Part shown: positions 1 through 14,000 of the stretch, one piece after another
Layout: each line of letters starts with the position of its first letter
Numbering within the stretch: position 1 is the stretch's first letter
Assembly: GCA_008921705.1 (NCBI GenBank)
Contig: VFFE01007255.1
Coordinates: forward strand, 4,074,371-4,138,370
Reading direction: 5' to 3'
DNA from: Burhinus oedicnemus
Lineage: Eukaryota; Chordata; Aves; Charadriiformes; Burhinidae
DNA: 64,000 nucleotides
Translations under genes and position numbers: made by a program
Notes under the pieces: model-generated
Told to the model about the DNA's origin: nothing
The model's input: the letters and a program-made list of their open reading frames with translations, nothing else
The model's database searches: none

Positions 1-3000
1 GGTGAGGGGTGGTCCTGGGGTGGAGGATCTTGCTACTCAGCCTAAGACCCATCCTTGGAGATATTTGGTTTTCTTCTAGTTTCGGTCCTCTGGGTGACAC
101 CAGGAGACATTCCCTTGTGCTGGGCAGAGGGGAGCCTTCTGTGCTGTGCTGTCACCTCCTCCCGCTGCAGCGGGGCGAGCAAGGAGGAAATGCAGGATTG
201 GTCCCCTCTCTTCCTGGTGCAAAGGGACAGGGCTGAACTCCTGGGATGCTTTTACACACACCGATCACGGTGTTTCCCAAATGGAGCAGTCCAGCACCCT
301 GCTATCCCTCCAGACAAGCAGCCTGGCCGCCTGTTTGTCCTCGTGCCTCGGTTGGGGAAGAGCGGTGCTCTCGGCTGCGAGGACATCACCAGGCTGCCAA
401 TGACATCCAGCAGCACCCAGCTGGCAAACCTTCATCTGGCGTAAAATAGCCCCAGGGAGGTCCCGCTCCATCCCTGGGGTGCTGGGAGGTTGGATGAGGG
501 TCTGGGCACAGAGGATGCTTGAGAGCATGAGCTAAATGTCGGCTTTCAGAAGAGCCAGCAGCCACCACCCTGCAGCCGTGGCCCTGTTGCGCTCTGCTCC
601 GTGCCCACGCACACACTCGCACACGTCCTGGCTCCGAGGTGACGGCAGAGAGCAGATGGGAAGGGACTTGCTGCAGTCCCGCAGCAAGGCAATGACAAAG
701 TGCGACGGGAACGCAGGGTCAGCTCCCGCTCGGTGCATCCCCGCCGTGCCATGGGCACGGTGCCGGCGGCTGCGGCTTCCACTACCTGCAGCTCCCCGTG
801 TCTTTCGGGAGGGAGCTTTGCTCCCGTTCAGCTTGGCTTCAGCTCGGTGGCAGCGGGGCCACGCTTGCGGCAGGGCCGAGCATCGCTCTCGCTTGCTGTG
901 CAGCCGCCTGCTCCAACACCAGGCTCAGCTCGAGGAAGTTTCCGTTGGAGACGCGCAAATCTATTTACCAGTGGAGACTGGAGACATCCGAAAGTGGGGA
1001 GGTCAAATTGGCACTTAATGAGCCAATTAAGTCAGGGGAGGGAGAAACAAGGCTGGAAGCAGGGAAGGCATCTCCTGGCCTGCGTGCCCCCAGCCCTCCC
1101 TGTGCTACCCGCAGCACCGGCTGAATTAAGGACTCATTAAATGCCTGAGCAAACATGTGCTCGCTGCAGAGGTGGGGGCTGTCCCTGGGCAGGGGGTACA
1201 GGGGTGGCTGGCGAGGCTGGCAGAGCTGGCAGCCTGCCGGTCCGTCCCTCGGGGAAGCTGCAGGGCGAGCAAGCGGCGGCTGCCCCCACACAGGAGAGGT
1301 ACGTGGCTGGGGGACGGGTCACCTGGAGCAATGGCACCGGTGCTGGCAGCGTGCGGGCAGCCCAGGGCCCTGGGGAGGCAGCTGCGGCCCCAGCACAAGC
1401 CCTGCCCGTGGCAGCAGGCGTGAGCTGCCTTCAGGGTGGCTGGGGAAGGGGTGCAGGGGCAGCTCTGCGGCTGGCTCCGCACCCTGTTAGGAGCAAGCAC
1501 AGCTTGTGGGTGCGGGAGAAGGTGTCAGAGCTGCAGGACTGGTTTGTGACTCAGCCACCGTGTCCTTGCTGTTAGGATCAAGCAGTGGGAAAGCACAAAA
1601 CCTTGCAGGAGGAGGCAGGATAGAGCCTGGAGCCGAAAAAGCTGGGGTTGGGAGGGACACTGGGGCTGCCCTGGCTATCTCCACTCATGGCAGGATCAGT
1701 ATCTCTTCCACCACATCTAAATCCACCCTGCAGCCTGGTCAGACCTTGCACCCGACTGCCATCATCACCACCATCATCATCAAAGTGTGGCTGGTGAGAC
1801 AGCAGCACAGCGCAGGGAGGGAATGTGCCTGGCACTGGCATCGGCAGCTCGAGGCTGGACTCAGCACGAGGACACCCCGGCACGGCGTGGGGCCCGGGGC
1901 TGCACGAGGGAGACTCACAGCTGGACGGCCGGGAGAAGCTTCCTCCGAGCCCTGCTGCAGCTTTCAGACAGGCACCTGCCTGGTCCGGATGCAAAGGTAC
2001 CAGCCAGTAGAGAAGTCATATGCCAGTAATTAGTTCTTTTGGTGATTAATTGCTCTCACCATTAAAGACCAGTGGCTATTAACAGGTTTTCTACTTGTTC
2101 TATTTTGGACATTCATCTACTCACCTTGCTCTGTGCTGCCATAAATCAGAGCAGCTCCACTGACAGCTTTATACCAGGAGACAATTTGTCTCCAACCTTT
2201 CATATTTTGGACAAGAGAAGTAGCAGAAGCAAGAGAAAAAAGTGCTGCCGGCCAGGGACTGAGGAGAAGTGGTACAGGTGACCAAGGCAGAATGGACCGA
2301 GGCTTCGGATGGGCATGGCAGAGGGCAGGTAGCATCCTCCAGACCAGGAACACACCCGAGGCACCAGAGCCCCAATCTAGTTTTCATCCAACTGAATTTT
2401 GGCGAGTTAGAGGACCAGGCTCAGGCTGGGCAGGCACCAGGACCCCATACAGCAATAAAGACCAGGATTTTCCATATGTGCACTGGTCTGGATGACCCCC
2501 AGATTAAAGACATCCCTGAAAACCGGCACACAGTGAAGAAAAAGACAGGACCTGCGTTGTTCCACGGGATAAAGCTGCCTCGGCGCAGGAGCGTCCTTCT
2601 GGCTCTGACGTCCCCATGTGCGAAGCAGAGCGTGCGTCCTGGGCAAAGGACACAAATGAACAGCACAGGCAAGATCAGATTATGTGAAATCCCCTGCTCA
2701 CTTGACCTCCTTCACGTCCCGTCTTCTATTTATATGCCTCGGGGCTGCCAGGGACAGCACGGGTTGTCCTTGGCCCACACTTGCAGGGCTGGGGGGCTCA
2801 GCCGTGGGTCCGTGGGGCTTGGGTTGGCCTCTGGAGCTGGCCGCCACCGTCTCGAAAAGAGAGGTTTGAAGGGTTTCCTCCTAACAGCCTGACTGTGGGG
2901 TCCGCTATTTCCCCCTCGCTGGAGGTGAAAAGCAAACTGAAATGCTACCCTGGAGTAACCTCTCCATCAAGGGAGAGGAAGGTCAAGGGGGACTCCTTGG

Positions 3001-3280
3001 GCTTCGGTGCTTGGGTTTCCTCAGCAAGCAGTGATTTATTCTTTGTTTTACGCGATACTTAACAAGAAGGTCTTGGCCAGGGGCCAGGGCTGGTTACAGA
3101 TGCCTGCTCTGTTTGCCTTTCTCATGTTCTTCCCCTCCGGTCGCTTCCTGGTGGGAGCTGCTCGCCGCCTGCTCCTGAGCCATGTGTGGGTTTGGGAAGG
3201 TAGAGACGCTGCTGAACCGGAGGCTGGGGTTTGGTCTTGGTACCAGTCCAGCGTGGGGGAAGACAAGGCAGTGAGCACCC

Positions 3281-3320
3281 AAGGGAGTACAGGAGCTCCC
3301 AAGGGAGTACAGGAGCACCC
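3281..3320 (+). repeat. 20-bp tandem duplication
   Basis: Two adjacent copies of AAGGGAGTACAGGAGCWCCC with one difference. Confidence 0.9.
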
Positions 3321-6300
3321 ACAGGAGCCTGCTGGGAAGAGCCAGGTCTGTGAGGGGAGATGTCCTCCATGGAGAGCTCTTGGAGAGGGATCAGGTTGGG
3401 GGCTTCGTGGGGCAGGGCTGGACTATGGCAAAGTAAAGAAGGTGCTTTGGGGAAGTGAAATGTGGATTTGCCTTTACTGCTGCTTTCTCAGCCCCCTCCC
3501 AACAGGCTGGACATGAATGCCCTGGGCGCCAGAGGGGTTATTTTCCTAGGACTGGGAGCCAGGGCCATGGAGAGAGGGAACGTTTGGTGCCTGTGCCGAT
3601 CTCCCCCCCCCGCCACGAGGACACTCTCGTCGCACCCCACACACGGTGCTGCAAGGCGAGAACAGACCCTCTGCACCTCAGGTTGGCGAAAACAGAGCCG
3701 GTAGCTTGGCATCATCTGGATTTAACCTTCCAGCTTAGTCCCCTCTGGGAAGCAGGACGTGACCTCCTCATTTCCACCGCCCAGGCATGGCTGGCAGCCG
3801 GCAGCGGCGGCACACAGCTCTGCATCTCCGGGCTGGAGCAATCAGAGCGCAGCAGGCATGCACAGACAAGTGTCAGCTGAATTTCTGTATGACTTTAAAT
3901 ACATTAGCAAGACCACAAACACAGCTCCAAAGCGCTGCAGGCACAGCCGAGCCGATAAATAACCCCCAAACCCACCAGTAAGAAAATAACCCCCTTTTCC
4001 ATGGGAGACAAGGCTTAGCATCGCTTTCCCCTTTATATCCGTATAGCAACTGAGCAGATCCACTCTCTGCCTTGCTGTGGTTGAATCCAGTACCAGAAGG
4101 GTCAATTCTGTGCCACTTCTGCGGAGTCATTATACTGTCGGTTATATAAATGTCTGGGCATGCACAAAAGGCAGTGCTGATACAGTGGCTCCGACACCAA
4201 CTCCCTCCAACACCTGCTTTTCAGCTGGAGAGAAAGCCGAGCACAAGAACATCTCGAGAGCTGTCACACAGAAGGCTGCTGTCTTTCAAGCTGAATGGAG
4301 GTCTAAATAGCTCTCACTTCTCCTTTAGAATCTCATTTCTAAATGCAATTAATACTGGCACATGCATAATGAGAGACTGACGAGTGAATACAGACTCCAG
4401 CAATAAAGAAGCCAGCCCCAAGTGCTATGTAAATATTACAAATCCTCACTAGAAGCTGACCCGGGGAAGACAGCTTTCTGATGATTAAGCCCAAGTGACA
4501 ATACGACTGGATTCCTACATCTGTCACAATACTACCTGCTGATACATAACGAGCTACGCTAAAAGAACCAGCTCTTGCTGCTCTTCAATGCAGATAAAAT
4601 GTCTATTTGTAGAATGTAATTAATCTCTTCTTCAAAATCAGGAACCTTAGTGTCCTTGGTAACAACATGCCAATGACTCAGAGAGCGTCTCCAGCTTTTT
4701 CTTCTGATTTTTAAGCGAGTTGTTGAAAGTGACCCCAAATTCTAGCACTGAAAAGGAGCTGTGCTTCAGAAGTGGAAAAGCCACCTGGGTATCTGGAGGT
4801 GGGGACAGGTTTTACCCACCTCTCAGGTCTCTGCAGGGTTCCTTTGGCAGCTTAAGGAGGTTCCTGGACTTGTTTCAGCCATGTTCCCTAGGATGAGACA
4901 GGCTCTGTCCCAAGACCTGGTCCCCAACCGCTCGAGCACAATCTCCCTTTTACCATCAGGTGTAACCAGGCAGGGAATAACACTGAAAGCAGAGCAAGGG
5001 TGAGAATCACGGGATGAAGCTGCTCCCTCCTTTGCCAGGTTTCCACAGGCAATAAGTGCTGTGCGATCGCACGGGGGGTGTGTGTGTAGATGCACACACG
5101 TGTGGCGGCTCCCCCACATGGCTTTTGAGCCTACTGGCTTATTTCAGCCAAGTTTGGCAGGGGATAGAGGTTCAAAGGCATCCAGTCCCTACCAGGTAGC
5201 GAAGATGCAAAGCCATGAGCACTGACGTGGCAGAGGGATGCAGGGAAGTGTTGCTGGCAGAGCCCCTGGTTCCTTTGAGGGTTGTGCTTGAGCATCGCCT
5301 GCTCCTCCAAGTCACCCTGCTCCGGGCTGGCTGAGATTCATGCTGAAAAGGCAAAGCTGGGCCACTCAAAGCCACCCAGGGGCCATATCTGCTTTCTATG
5401 AATTTCAGTGGGAAGTAACTGCTGCTGGATGTTGCTCACTGACCCAGTTCCAAAGCTCAGGGGAAGGATGGGCCATGATAAAGGGACAGCTGGTTGGAGA
5501 GAGTGGGTGATGGAGGACTTGCATGATTTATTTATTTCCTGGCAAAAAAGAAAAGAATTGTTGGAGAAAATCAGCATATTCCAGGCTAAACTGTGCTGCA
5601 GCAATTCCTCGTGGGACTTGAGCTGAGGTGCTTGGTCCCCCTGCAAGGGACATTCGCCCCTGCCTGCTGCACGCTGCTTTGCAGAGCCGGGGGGACATGG
5701 GGACAAGGAGGTTTTTGTTGTTACCGAGGGTTCAGCTCCTTCGATGCAAAACCACTCTTTCCTGCAGCAAGGTATCGCTTTCATTTAGAAAGGGCTGCAG
5801 TCGGCACCCCTGCCCATAGCTCACCCCATCTCCTCTGTCCCCAGGCATCCCGAGGGAGAGGAAGAGACCAGGAGAGAGGCTGGCTCTGACCCTCATGCCA
5901 CGTAACACCGCTTCGGAGTAAAAGCCAGGTGGGATGTAGCAGTTATCTGGGATAGATGCAGCTTTGGGGAAATTGGGGAAAAAAAGTGCTAGCTTGGGGT
6001 AAAAAGCCTGGTCTTTGTCTTTCCGTCCTGCTTACAGACCCCTCGGGCATTTTAATGATGGTTTCTTCCTGTTTCACCCAGGATTTAGAGGTCTCTTTGC
6101 CTACTGGTGAGGCTGTGCAGGCTCCAGAAAAGTGGCTTGCTCTGGGGAAAGGAAATTAGAGCCTGAAACGGCCAGATGGGAAGGGAAAAGCCCATTTTTC
6201 CATCACTTTCAATAGCAGCTCAGTTCCCAGGTGGGGGCACATCCAGCCCTTCCTCTCTGGCCTCCCGCCCGCTGCCTGGATGCCAGGAGAATCTCACAGG

Positions 6301-9300
6301 GACAGAAAAGGCAGCAGAGCTGGTGGTGGTCCAGCTGGGGTGGGCATGGGCTATATGTGACGTGGGGATTTGGCACTGATGTGGCTTCGTGTCCTACACA
6401 GTGACCCCAGGGAGTGACGGCCAGCTCCAGGCTGTTCATCTGTGGCTCCCAGCAAAGGTAGGGCAACTCACAATGCCGTCTTGGCCCCGGGAGGAAACCT
6501 TTGGTGTTGAGGGTGAGGGGACACTGGCCTGGGCTGGGGCACGTGCGTGGGATTCAGGGGGGAATTGAGGCCAGGGTTGTCTTTCCTAATCCCCCCCCAG
6601 CCTACAAGGCACTGCTGAATGTCCGTGGGCAAGCTCAGGGACTCACCTTGCCCTGCCTTCCCTTCGCCAGATCCCCCAAAGCTCATAACCTCGTCTGTCC
6701 CAGCTCTCAGCAAACTATTAACCGTGACTCCTTCTCCTCCTGCAGCTCCCCTGTGCCCTGCAGCCGGCACCCAGCACATCCCGGCCTCGGCACATGCCGA
6801 AACCCCCCGGCAAAACAACCCACGACGCCAACCCGCCCGCCGCCGAAGCCACATCACGCGGCTCCCCTCCCGCGGCTCAGGGGGGACCAAGCCCCGGGTT
6901 CAATGCTGGTGCAGAAAAGAAATTTGCCTGTCTTTAAGGCTGAGCCCTGGAGGGTGGCTGGTAGCCCCACAGCGATGGCCTCTGCAAGCTGTAACACAGC
7001 CTGCGGGCACGGGGCGATCCGGCATCCTGCTCCCGGCGGTGGGGTTTGCACACCCTCTGCAGCTTTCCCATCTATATAAATACGTTAATAAAAGATCAGT
7101 TTGCAGACACAGCTTGCTGTAGATGACAGCATTAGAGGCGCATCTGTTTCTACTAAGCACCAGTCTCGTGCTGGGTTTATTTGGTCCATTTGTGGCAGGG
7201 AAGAGTTGCTTTCGGCATTCAGAGATGTCTCGTGTCTGGGAGAAGTCGGGGGGGAGATATATTTTTGGCTCTATTTAGCCACAAAAATTTGGTTTCAGAA
7301 TAAAGAAAAATACTCCTGTTTTCTGTTTGCTGCCAAACTGAGGCAGACGATTTCTTGTGCAAGCCTTCATTTGTTTGAGAACTCGGTGTCCTGTTGGAAA
7401 AATAAATGTTCTGATGGGAAAAGTCTATCAGCGTGTATTGATCAGTCATCAGTGGACTTGCAAACATCAGCTTCACCCGAACCGAAAAAGCAGTTCCCAA
7501 AGCTTTTGCCAATACGCGGGAGGCAGAAGGAGACAGGTCTTTGCTTTCTTGGTGAGTGAAGCAGTTAAAGAGCAGAATCCTTTCTGCGAGCACAGTTGCG
7601 CCGGCCTCACCACAGCTGGCATGGATTTTCAGTGCCAAATACACCCTTTTGCACCCAGAACAGGCTGTTTGCTCCTTTCTGAGAGGTGGCCACAAGCAGG
7701 ACACAACGATGGGGGAAGGAAAGCGGCTGATCAGCCACGTTGGGGAAGAAGCCTGGGATGTGGCCCCTGCCCGGGATGCTCCCGGCTGACGGCAGCACCA
7801 TCTCCCCATCCTGGGGCTGTAGGGTCGCCTCCCCACTGCCGAGGTAAGGCCAGACACACAGACAAGAGCTCCCAGCGGCTTGGTTCTCCTCAGTGATAAT
7901 TTCACAAATGCCTACAGTTTTCTGAATAGATTTTTTTTCCCCAAAGCTTTTTAATTAAGCCTTTACAACCTCAACTCACTTTAAAATTTTTTTTTTTTCC
8001 TTCTTTTTGGTAAAGGAAATATTACGATCAGGAAGAATAAAACTGTTGTTTTACCCAGATCTTCTTTCATTTTATAGCAGATTAAAAGCAAGGTGGAGAG
8101 TCAATAATGCCAGGAAGGGGGGGGGTCAGGGGATGAATACAACGTACAAGCGCTGAAGGCAGCGTAGAAGAGATTGGGAGCTGGAAAGACAAAAGCTTAT
8201 CAGGATTGAAGCCTCAAAAGCAGAATCAGCTCCTCAGATGACATAAATCACCCGGACTCCCCTGACACGCTGGTATTGCTGTAGCATGGCTTTTATGTAT
8301 TGATTTAAGGGAAAATAAAGGTCAGGGGCTTAGCTGCAGAGGCGGCATCAGGGCTGAGGCTGTTCAGCTCTGGGTGGGCACTGATGAGCAACAAGAAGGA
8401 TCTGCAAAGTCAGAACCAGGATGGAGAGGAGCCCCAAGATGCGCATGTGCTGGAGCTATGATAGCCCCGAAGACTGGGAGCAGAGCCTAGTATAATCCGC
8501 TGAGGGTAGCCAACCGGAGCCCAAATTTGCAGGGTTAGCCCAGGCACAGTCATCCTGGGCTTAGGGAAAATTCAGCTTTCAGTCTGGGCCTTACCATCAG
8601 TAACTCCGACCTTTTTCCCCATCTGGGCTAGCAGGCAAAAAAATCCCAGAAAGGATAACGTGGGGCCAGCTGGAAATGGTGCCTGCAAATGTCACGGTGC
8701 TGCCGGGAACAGGGTCACCGCACCGCAAACCTGGGTGTGCAAACATCGCTTGCTAAATCGACTGCACGGGGGTGTTGTAGATTTGGGGGATAAAGGTTTG
8801 CTGAGCCGCGGAAAGGCCAGCTCTCTGCCTGGGGACCTCCGGGAGGGTGGATTTCATGAGAAATGTTCTTTATTTACTCAATCAGCCTCAGCCAGCAGCT
8901 GAGCTAAGAGCGGGCAAGTCTGCCTGTAGCGAGCGGCTGCGCGAGGGTTGCTGGCCGCAACGAGGTGTTTGCTGTCTGCACTGAGATTTGTGATGGTCCT
9001 GGAAGGCCCTTGGTGGGTGGGAGTGGGAATTCGCTTAACCTCGTTAACTGCATCCTCTCTGCCGGCCAAAACCACCCTCTGCTTTACGAGAAACACAGAA
9101 TGGGTGGTGGCAGCCCTCACAGGCCAGCCACGGTGTCACCGGCGGTTCTCCAAGGGATGGGATGCTGATGGTCTGCTCGGGGCCAGGAGGCTGAATGACA
9201 TGGTCCCACCATCATGGTCCCATTGTCGTGGTCCTGCTGAGGAGACGCTGTTTCTCTGAGAAGGAAGGAAGGATTATGACATCTCCACTCTTCTTCTTTC

Positions 9301-9890
9301 CATCTCTGTCCCCACTAAAATATATTTTGGGAAAAACCAAAAGGGAAATGAAACAGCGAGTGGGCTACACCCAGCTGGGGGGAGGTGGAGGTGGTGTAGG
9401 ACCAGCAGTCCCATGCAGCCTGGAGGAGGGGGTGAAGCTGCGGGGCCTTGCCGGGCCCAGCTCCCTGGGGTTTATCTGACTGTCTGTTTTCATCATTTCT
9501 CTGTGAGAAGGGAAAGGGACCACACAGCAGCACAAAGTCCTGGAAATCTGTGAGGGAGGCTGTTCCCAGCACCCTTCCCTCCGCCGTCGCCCCTGTATAC
9601 AATTGGCTATGGAGGACATATGGCTCTGTATAGGCTCCAACTCAGTGAGATAACGCCTCGCAATTAAATTCCTAATTACAGCCAGCGAGTGCACTTTCCC
9701 AGCTCTGACCCTCCTGTCTCGGTTGCACACGTGGTCGCTCCGACAGACCAAGCGACCAGGGCTGGGGTCACCCCATCTTGACTGGCCTGTCTGCTCCATC
9801 CCCTCCATATCAGACACCTCTATCCCTCCTCCGCTCTCGCTTCGGAGGCATCCTAAAGGCTGCTTGTGCCCTACAACTTTTCCTTTTCTC

Positions 9891-9925
9891 AAAAAACAAA
9901 ACAAAACAAAACAAACCCAAAAAAC
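9891..9925 (+). repeat. (AAAAC)n microsatellite
   Basis: Several units of AAAAC, slightly interrupted. It could be the worn tail of a retroposed sequence, but no body is recognised next to it. Confidence 0.85.
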
Positions 9926-10260
9926 TACAGTAGAAGCAGGGGGAGGAAATTGCTTCAAGTTTCTTAACTATCTCATGGAACAAAAATGCTTCTTAAGGCT
10001 GTTCAGGGAAAGAGAGGGTCAAATGTCCCTCATTAATGCTGATTTACTGAGAGGGCTGGGAAGTGGAAGAGGGAGACAGTCCAGCTGCCTGTCTCAGTGC
10101 ACAAGGAGCCCGGTCTGGGATGTAGGCTGAGAGGTGAGGGCTGGTCCCCCCAGCACGGGATCGGGGGGGTGGGTTTACCGGCAGAAGGTACAGCGGGGTG
10201 CAGGCTGCTCTGCCTGCGCCCCAGGGCAGACCTGACCTGCACTAACACGGCAGAGAGGAA

Positions 10261-10368
10261 GGAAAAGCAGGCTGGGCATGGGGAGAGTGGGCACACGGGA
10301 GGAAGGACAACAGGACAACCAGCCACCACAGGAGCCATGGAAATGGTTAAAGATTTGGGGAGTCCAGA
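10261..10368 (+). repeat. Inverted duplication, left arm
   Basis: 108 bp whose reverse complement occurs at 10967-11074 with only two mismatches (106/108). It includes the string CCAGCCACCACAGGAGCCAT. Not a recognised element; no ORF is conserved between the arms beyond chance. Confidence 0.95.
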
Positions 10369-10604
10369 GCCGCCTCGGCTCTTAGCTACAGTTTGGAAAT
10401 TTGGTGACTTTCTGAAGAATAGAGCAGAAGTTGAGTCATTTGCAGGGAGGCTGGTGCTGGGTCGGAGCAATTTCCCTACCACCAACCTCAGCCCGTGCTG
10501 CCCTTCACTGGGCAGCCTCCAGCTGGAGCCTGGCAGAGAGGAAAGGGAGAAGGCTGGCCCAGATTTGAGGGTGTAAATCAGCAGGGTTCCTCTCCAGAGA
10601 GAGC

Positions 10605-10795
10605 TCAATTACACTGATTTACACTTGCTGCGGATTTGGTCCATTCAACCCAATTAAAACTCCAGAGGAAGTGCAGAGAGGCAGGATGTAATTACCCGTG
10701 CTGGAATCCCAGTTCAGAACAGGAGGCAGAGCTCTCCAGATCAAATTAATCCCTGGTGTAACTCTGCTGAAGTTACACCAGGGCTATAATTGGCC
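10605..10795. repeat. Palindromic ancient amniote (MITE-like) repeat remnants
   Basis: 10751-10763 (CCCTGGTGTAACT) and 10771-10783 (AGTTACACCAGGG) form a perfect 13-bp stem with a 7-nt loop. Flanking AATTAAT and TATAATTGGCC extend it imperfectly. TTACACTGATTTACACTTGC at about 10612-10631 has the same flavour. The GGTGTAACTC...GAGTTACACC pattern is familiar from old palindromic DNA-transposon-like repeats in birds and reptiles; I cannot name the family. Confidence 0.55.
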
Positions 10796-10966
10796 TGAAA
10801 CATTTTAACTATCTCATTTAATGTTATTCATGCTCTGCTGGAGATGAGAATGTTTATCCTAAATGAGAGACTCTAATGCTCCGTAGCAATAATAGTGTGA
10901 GGTTTATGCGGTTTCTCATTTACAAGGATGCTGGGGAGGCCAGATTGTCATAGAAGATGCAGCAGA

Positions 10967-11074
10967 TCTGGACTCCCCAAATCTTTAACCATTTCCATGG
11001 CTCCTGTGGTGGCTGGTTGTCCTGTTGTCCTTCCTCCCGTGTGCCCGCTCTCCCCATGCCCAGCCTGCCTTTCC
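10967..11074 (-). repeat. Inverted duplication, right arm
   Basis: Reverse-complement partner of 10261-10368, separated from it by 598 bp. The flanks diverge sharply after TCCAGA at one end and more gradually through a GA-rich stretch at the other. Confidence 0.95.
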
Positions 11075-14000
11075 TTCTCCTGGAGATGTTGGGAGCTTGT
11101 GTGCCAGACCCAGTCAGGGGCAGAAGTAGGAGGAGATATAAAGTGGTGGAAGAGCGAATGGAAAGCACTAAGAGAGACCTTTCAGGATTAAAGTTCCTAT
11201 AAATCAGCAGACACGAGATTTCTCAGCAACAGACTTGCCTCCCCAGTGATGCTAAAAGAGGGGATTTCCATCGATGACAGCTGGCTCCGTGGCCTTTCTC
11301 CGAGTCACTCCAGGGAAGCAGCCCCCCAGGCTCCCGCAAAAGGAGCAGAGTCAGTGCTGCAGGTAGCTCAGCAAGCACGCGGAGTGCCACGGTCCCTGCT
11401 GCCAGCTGGACATCCCCATGGACAGTGTTTCCAGCTGCCAGCCCTGGCTCAGAGGATGGTCCCGTGGTCATTTGAACTTCATCCCCCTCCTCCAGAGGAG
11501 GCCTGAGCACACTCCCCGTGGTGGGAGGCAGCAAGGCACTGTCACCCTCCATGGGGAACGTGTCTCGGGAACCACAATCCATCCCGTTCCCCTTCCCGTG
11601 GCAATACCATCGGCCAGCCCAAGCACGCATCCTGCTGCTTGGAAAGCAAAGCCTGCGGGTTACATTCCTCCCTGCCACAGCTGTACTCCGGTTGGTGGCA
11701 CCCTGTCAGGGATGCAATTTGGCCCCCGACGCTCTGCTGCATGCCCTGCATCCTCCCAGAGCCAGCCCTGGCAGGTACCGTGCGCTGCAGGCTCTGCATC
11801 GGCATCGCTGGGCTTTCGGAGGATTGCGATTATCTGTCATTAAATCATACTTCCACTCCCTAGGCAGACAGACCCCTGGTCTTTCCCTCTGCTCCCTTGC
11901 CAGTGGAAACAGCAGGAAAGGCAGATCTGTTTGTTCCAAAGCAATTTTTAATGCCCTGTAGCTTAGTAGAGGCTGGAGCATTACAATTCATTCTGGCTCC
12001 TCTCTGTTCCTCAGAGGATATTAGATCCTTCTCTTGATACTTCCTCACTCTTTGTAGATGTTACCCTAGCTTTAATTTCCAGGGCTTCCAGACTGTTTTT
12101 AACAATGCTGAGCTTTCGAGTTGCTTCCTCCAAACTTTCTCCAGCCATGCTTTCCCAGAGCCCAAATAGCTTTGATTATTCCCAGATGTTCTCAGTTTGT
12201 TAACCCCGGAGTAGTATTGTGTAATGGCTTGGAAAGACGACTGGTAGCAGGCATCCTGGGTTCTCTTTCCTGGTTCACCAGATCACTTCCCAAGCAGAAC
12301 ATCTATGGGATTTATCCTATGGAAGCAATGCCTTTAGCACCAGGTTATCTTGCTATAGAGAAGAGGACTAGAGGTGGCTGAAATCCTCTTCCTGATAAAG
12401 ATAACCCTCTGAAAGCACGGGTCATTTTCTCCACTCAGTTCCTCCTTATCCTCTCTGCTGAGATTTCTAAGCAGGATGACACGTTGGGGCAACAAGGCTG
12501 CAGGGAAGCCTTTGAGCGGACATCACCGAGGCTGCCAGGCGGCACCTAATGGGAAAGACCTTGTTCACCTCCAGGCCAGGCTGGATTCAAGCTCTGGCCA
12601 TCCCTACCCACCAGCCACCCGGCCAAAAGCACAACAGCAGCTCTGCTTGGGCCAAGTTTTCCTTGGCCAGGGAGGATGCATGCATGTATCCTGCCAGGCC
12701 AACGTGTGGGGAGTAAGGAGTTTTACACAACTGGCTGAGCTCCTAGCAAACCTCTGCAGCCCTCCTGACTCCGGCAATCCTGCTGCTCTCATGCTTAAGC
12801 CATGGCATTCCTAAACACACATAAAAACATCCCTATTCCCACTAGCAGAGAGCCGGGGAGTAGCCAAGCTGGCAGGAGATGCAGTTCCTCTCAACCATCC
12901 ATAAATCTTCCTGAGATCACCCCAAATACCCCGTATTTCTTGGTGCCTCCACCCACCCTGCCAGATCCTTCCACTTCTCTTTCTCAGCCCAGTGCTCAGC
13001 CGCAAAGCCCAAGGTTACTGGGACGGATGTGAACACATCACATAGCATCTCCCTCCCATATGCGGAGGACCACGCCTGGGCAGGGCAAGGAACAACAACA
13101 AAGAAGGAGGAAAACAAGAAGGGAAAAGCAAAAAAGCATCAAGAGAGAATATTCTTTTTAGCAGAGGGCTAAGCTAAGGGACACACCAGCCTGCCCTGGC
13201 ATTTCCCCACGACTGCAGCAGGTGAGAAGCAATCCAGCAGCATTAAGCCCTTGTACAGTCAGTGTGACCTGCTGTACAAAGACTCTGCCCCAAGGAAAAC
13301 ATCTGTGCCTCTGCCTGGGACACAGAGCATCCCCAGCACCCTGCCCCACCACAGCAGGGTGCAGCATAGTGCTGAGCAGACGTACCCCAGGCCAGCCCTG
13401 TGTGAGCTGGTCGGACCAGGGCTGCACCCAAAGGTGCTCAGGAGAGCAGGGAGGAGGCTGAGGGAGGAGGACCAGAAAGCCAAGCTGTGAGTGAAGAGTG
13501 TCAGTGCTTGGAAAGCGCAACCAATTTGCTTTTAGTACAGTTCATGCCTCTCCAACAGTGCCTAGAATAACAAATCCCTTCCACTCTCCAAGCCTGAATG
13601 CTGGAGGAAGCTGCTGAGAAACTTAATTGATTAGCTGGATGCGTGCACAGAAAAAAATTGCCCAGCATCAAGGAAGTCACTGTCTTGACAGTTAACGCAG
13701 ACACTGCTGGGAGATTAGAGAGACCAGCTGCAGCTTTTTATCACACAACCCCTTCTTTTAGTCTGGGAACAACACAAGGTCTGTTTAGATGGGGCGACCC
13801 ATTTTGCAGCGACGTTGAGGGGCTGGAGCATCAGGGCTGTGTCCACACTGTGCTCCCCACCCACCCAGGGCTTGCTGGGCAAGCATGGCCCGATCCTCAG
13901 TAGCCGAACCTTCAGCTGATGAAGGGCAAGGAGGCAGGCTTTGGGCTGCCTGCACCTCTCACCCCCCACTCTCCAGCCCCAGAGGTTCTATGAGCCCTGG

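Larger units (their letters stand above)
1..10260. other. No gene recognised
   Basis: Scanned on both strands. Open frames are short, overlap in opposing frames and show no family resemblance. There are small simple repeats (CAT-rich at about 1757-1780, T runs at about 7931-8000, a G run near 8117) and AT-rich stretches such as 4100-4640. In human the neighbours on this side are PRCD and CYGB; I see no convincing exon of either. Confidence 0.6.

Noticed and set aside
2477..2500. ATGTGCACT start resembling the MCT start of PRCD
   Set aside because: The following codons do not continue into a hydrophobic segment or an Arg cluster.
7219..7905. 228-codon open frame on -
   Set aside because: The opposite strand is also open over much of it, the translation has no recognisable family or composition, and no flanking splice context fits.
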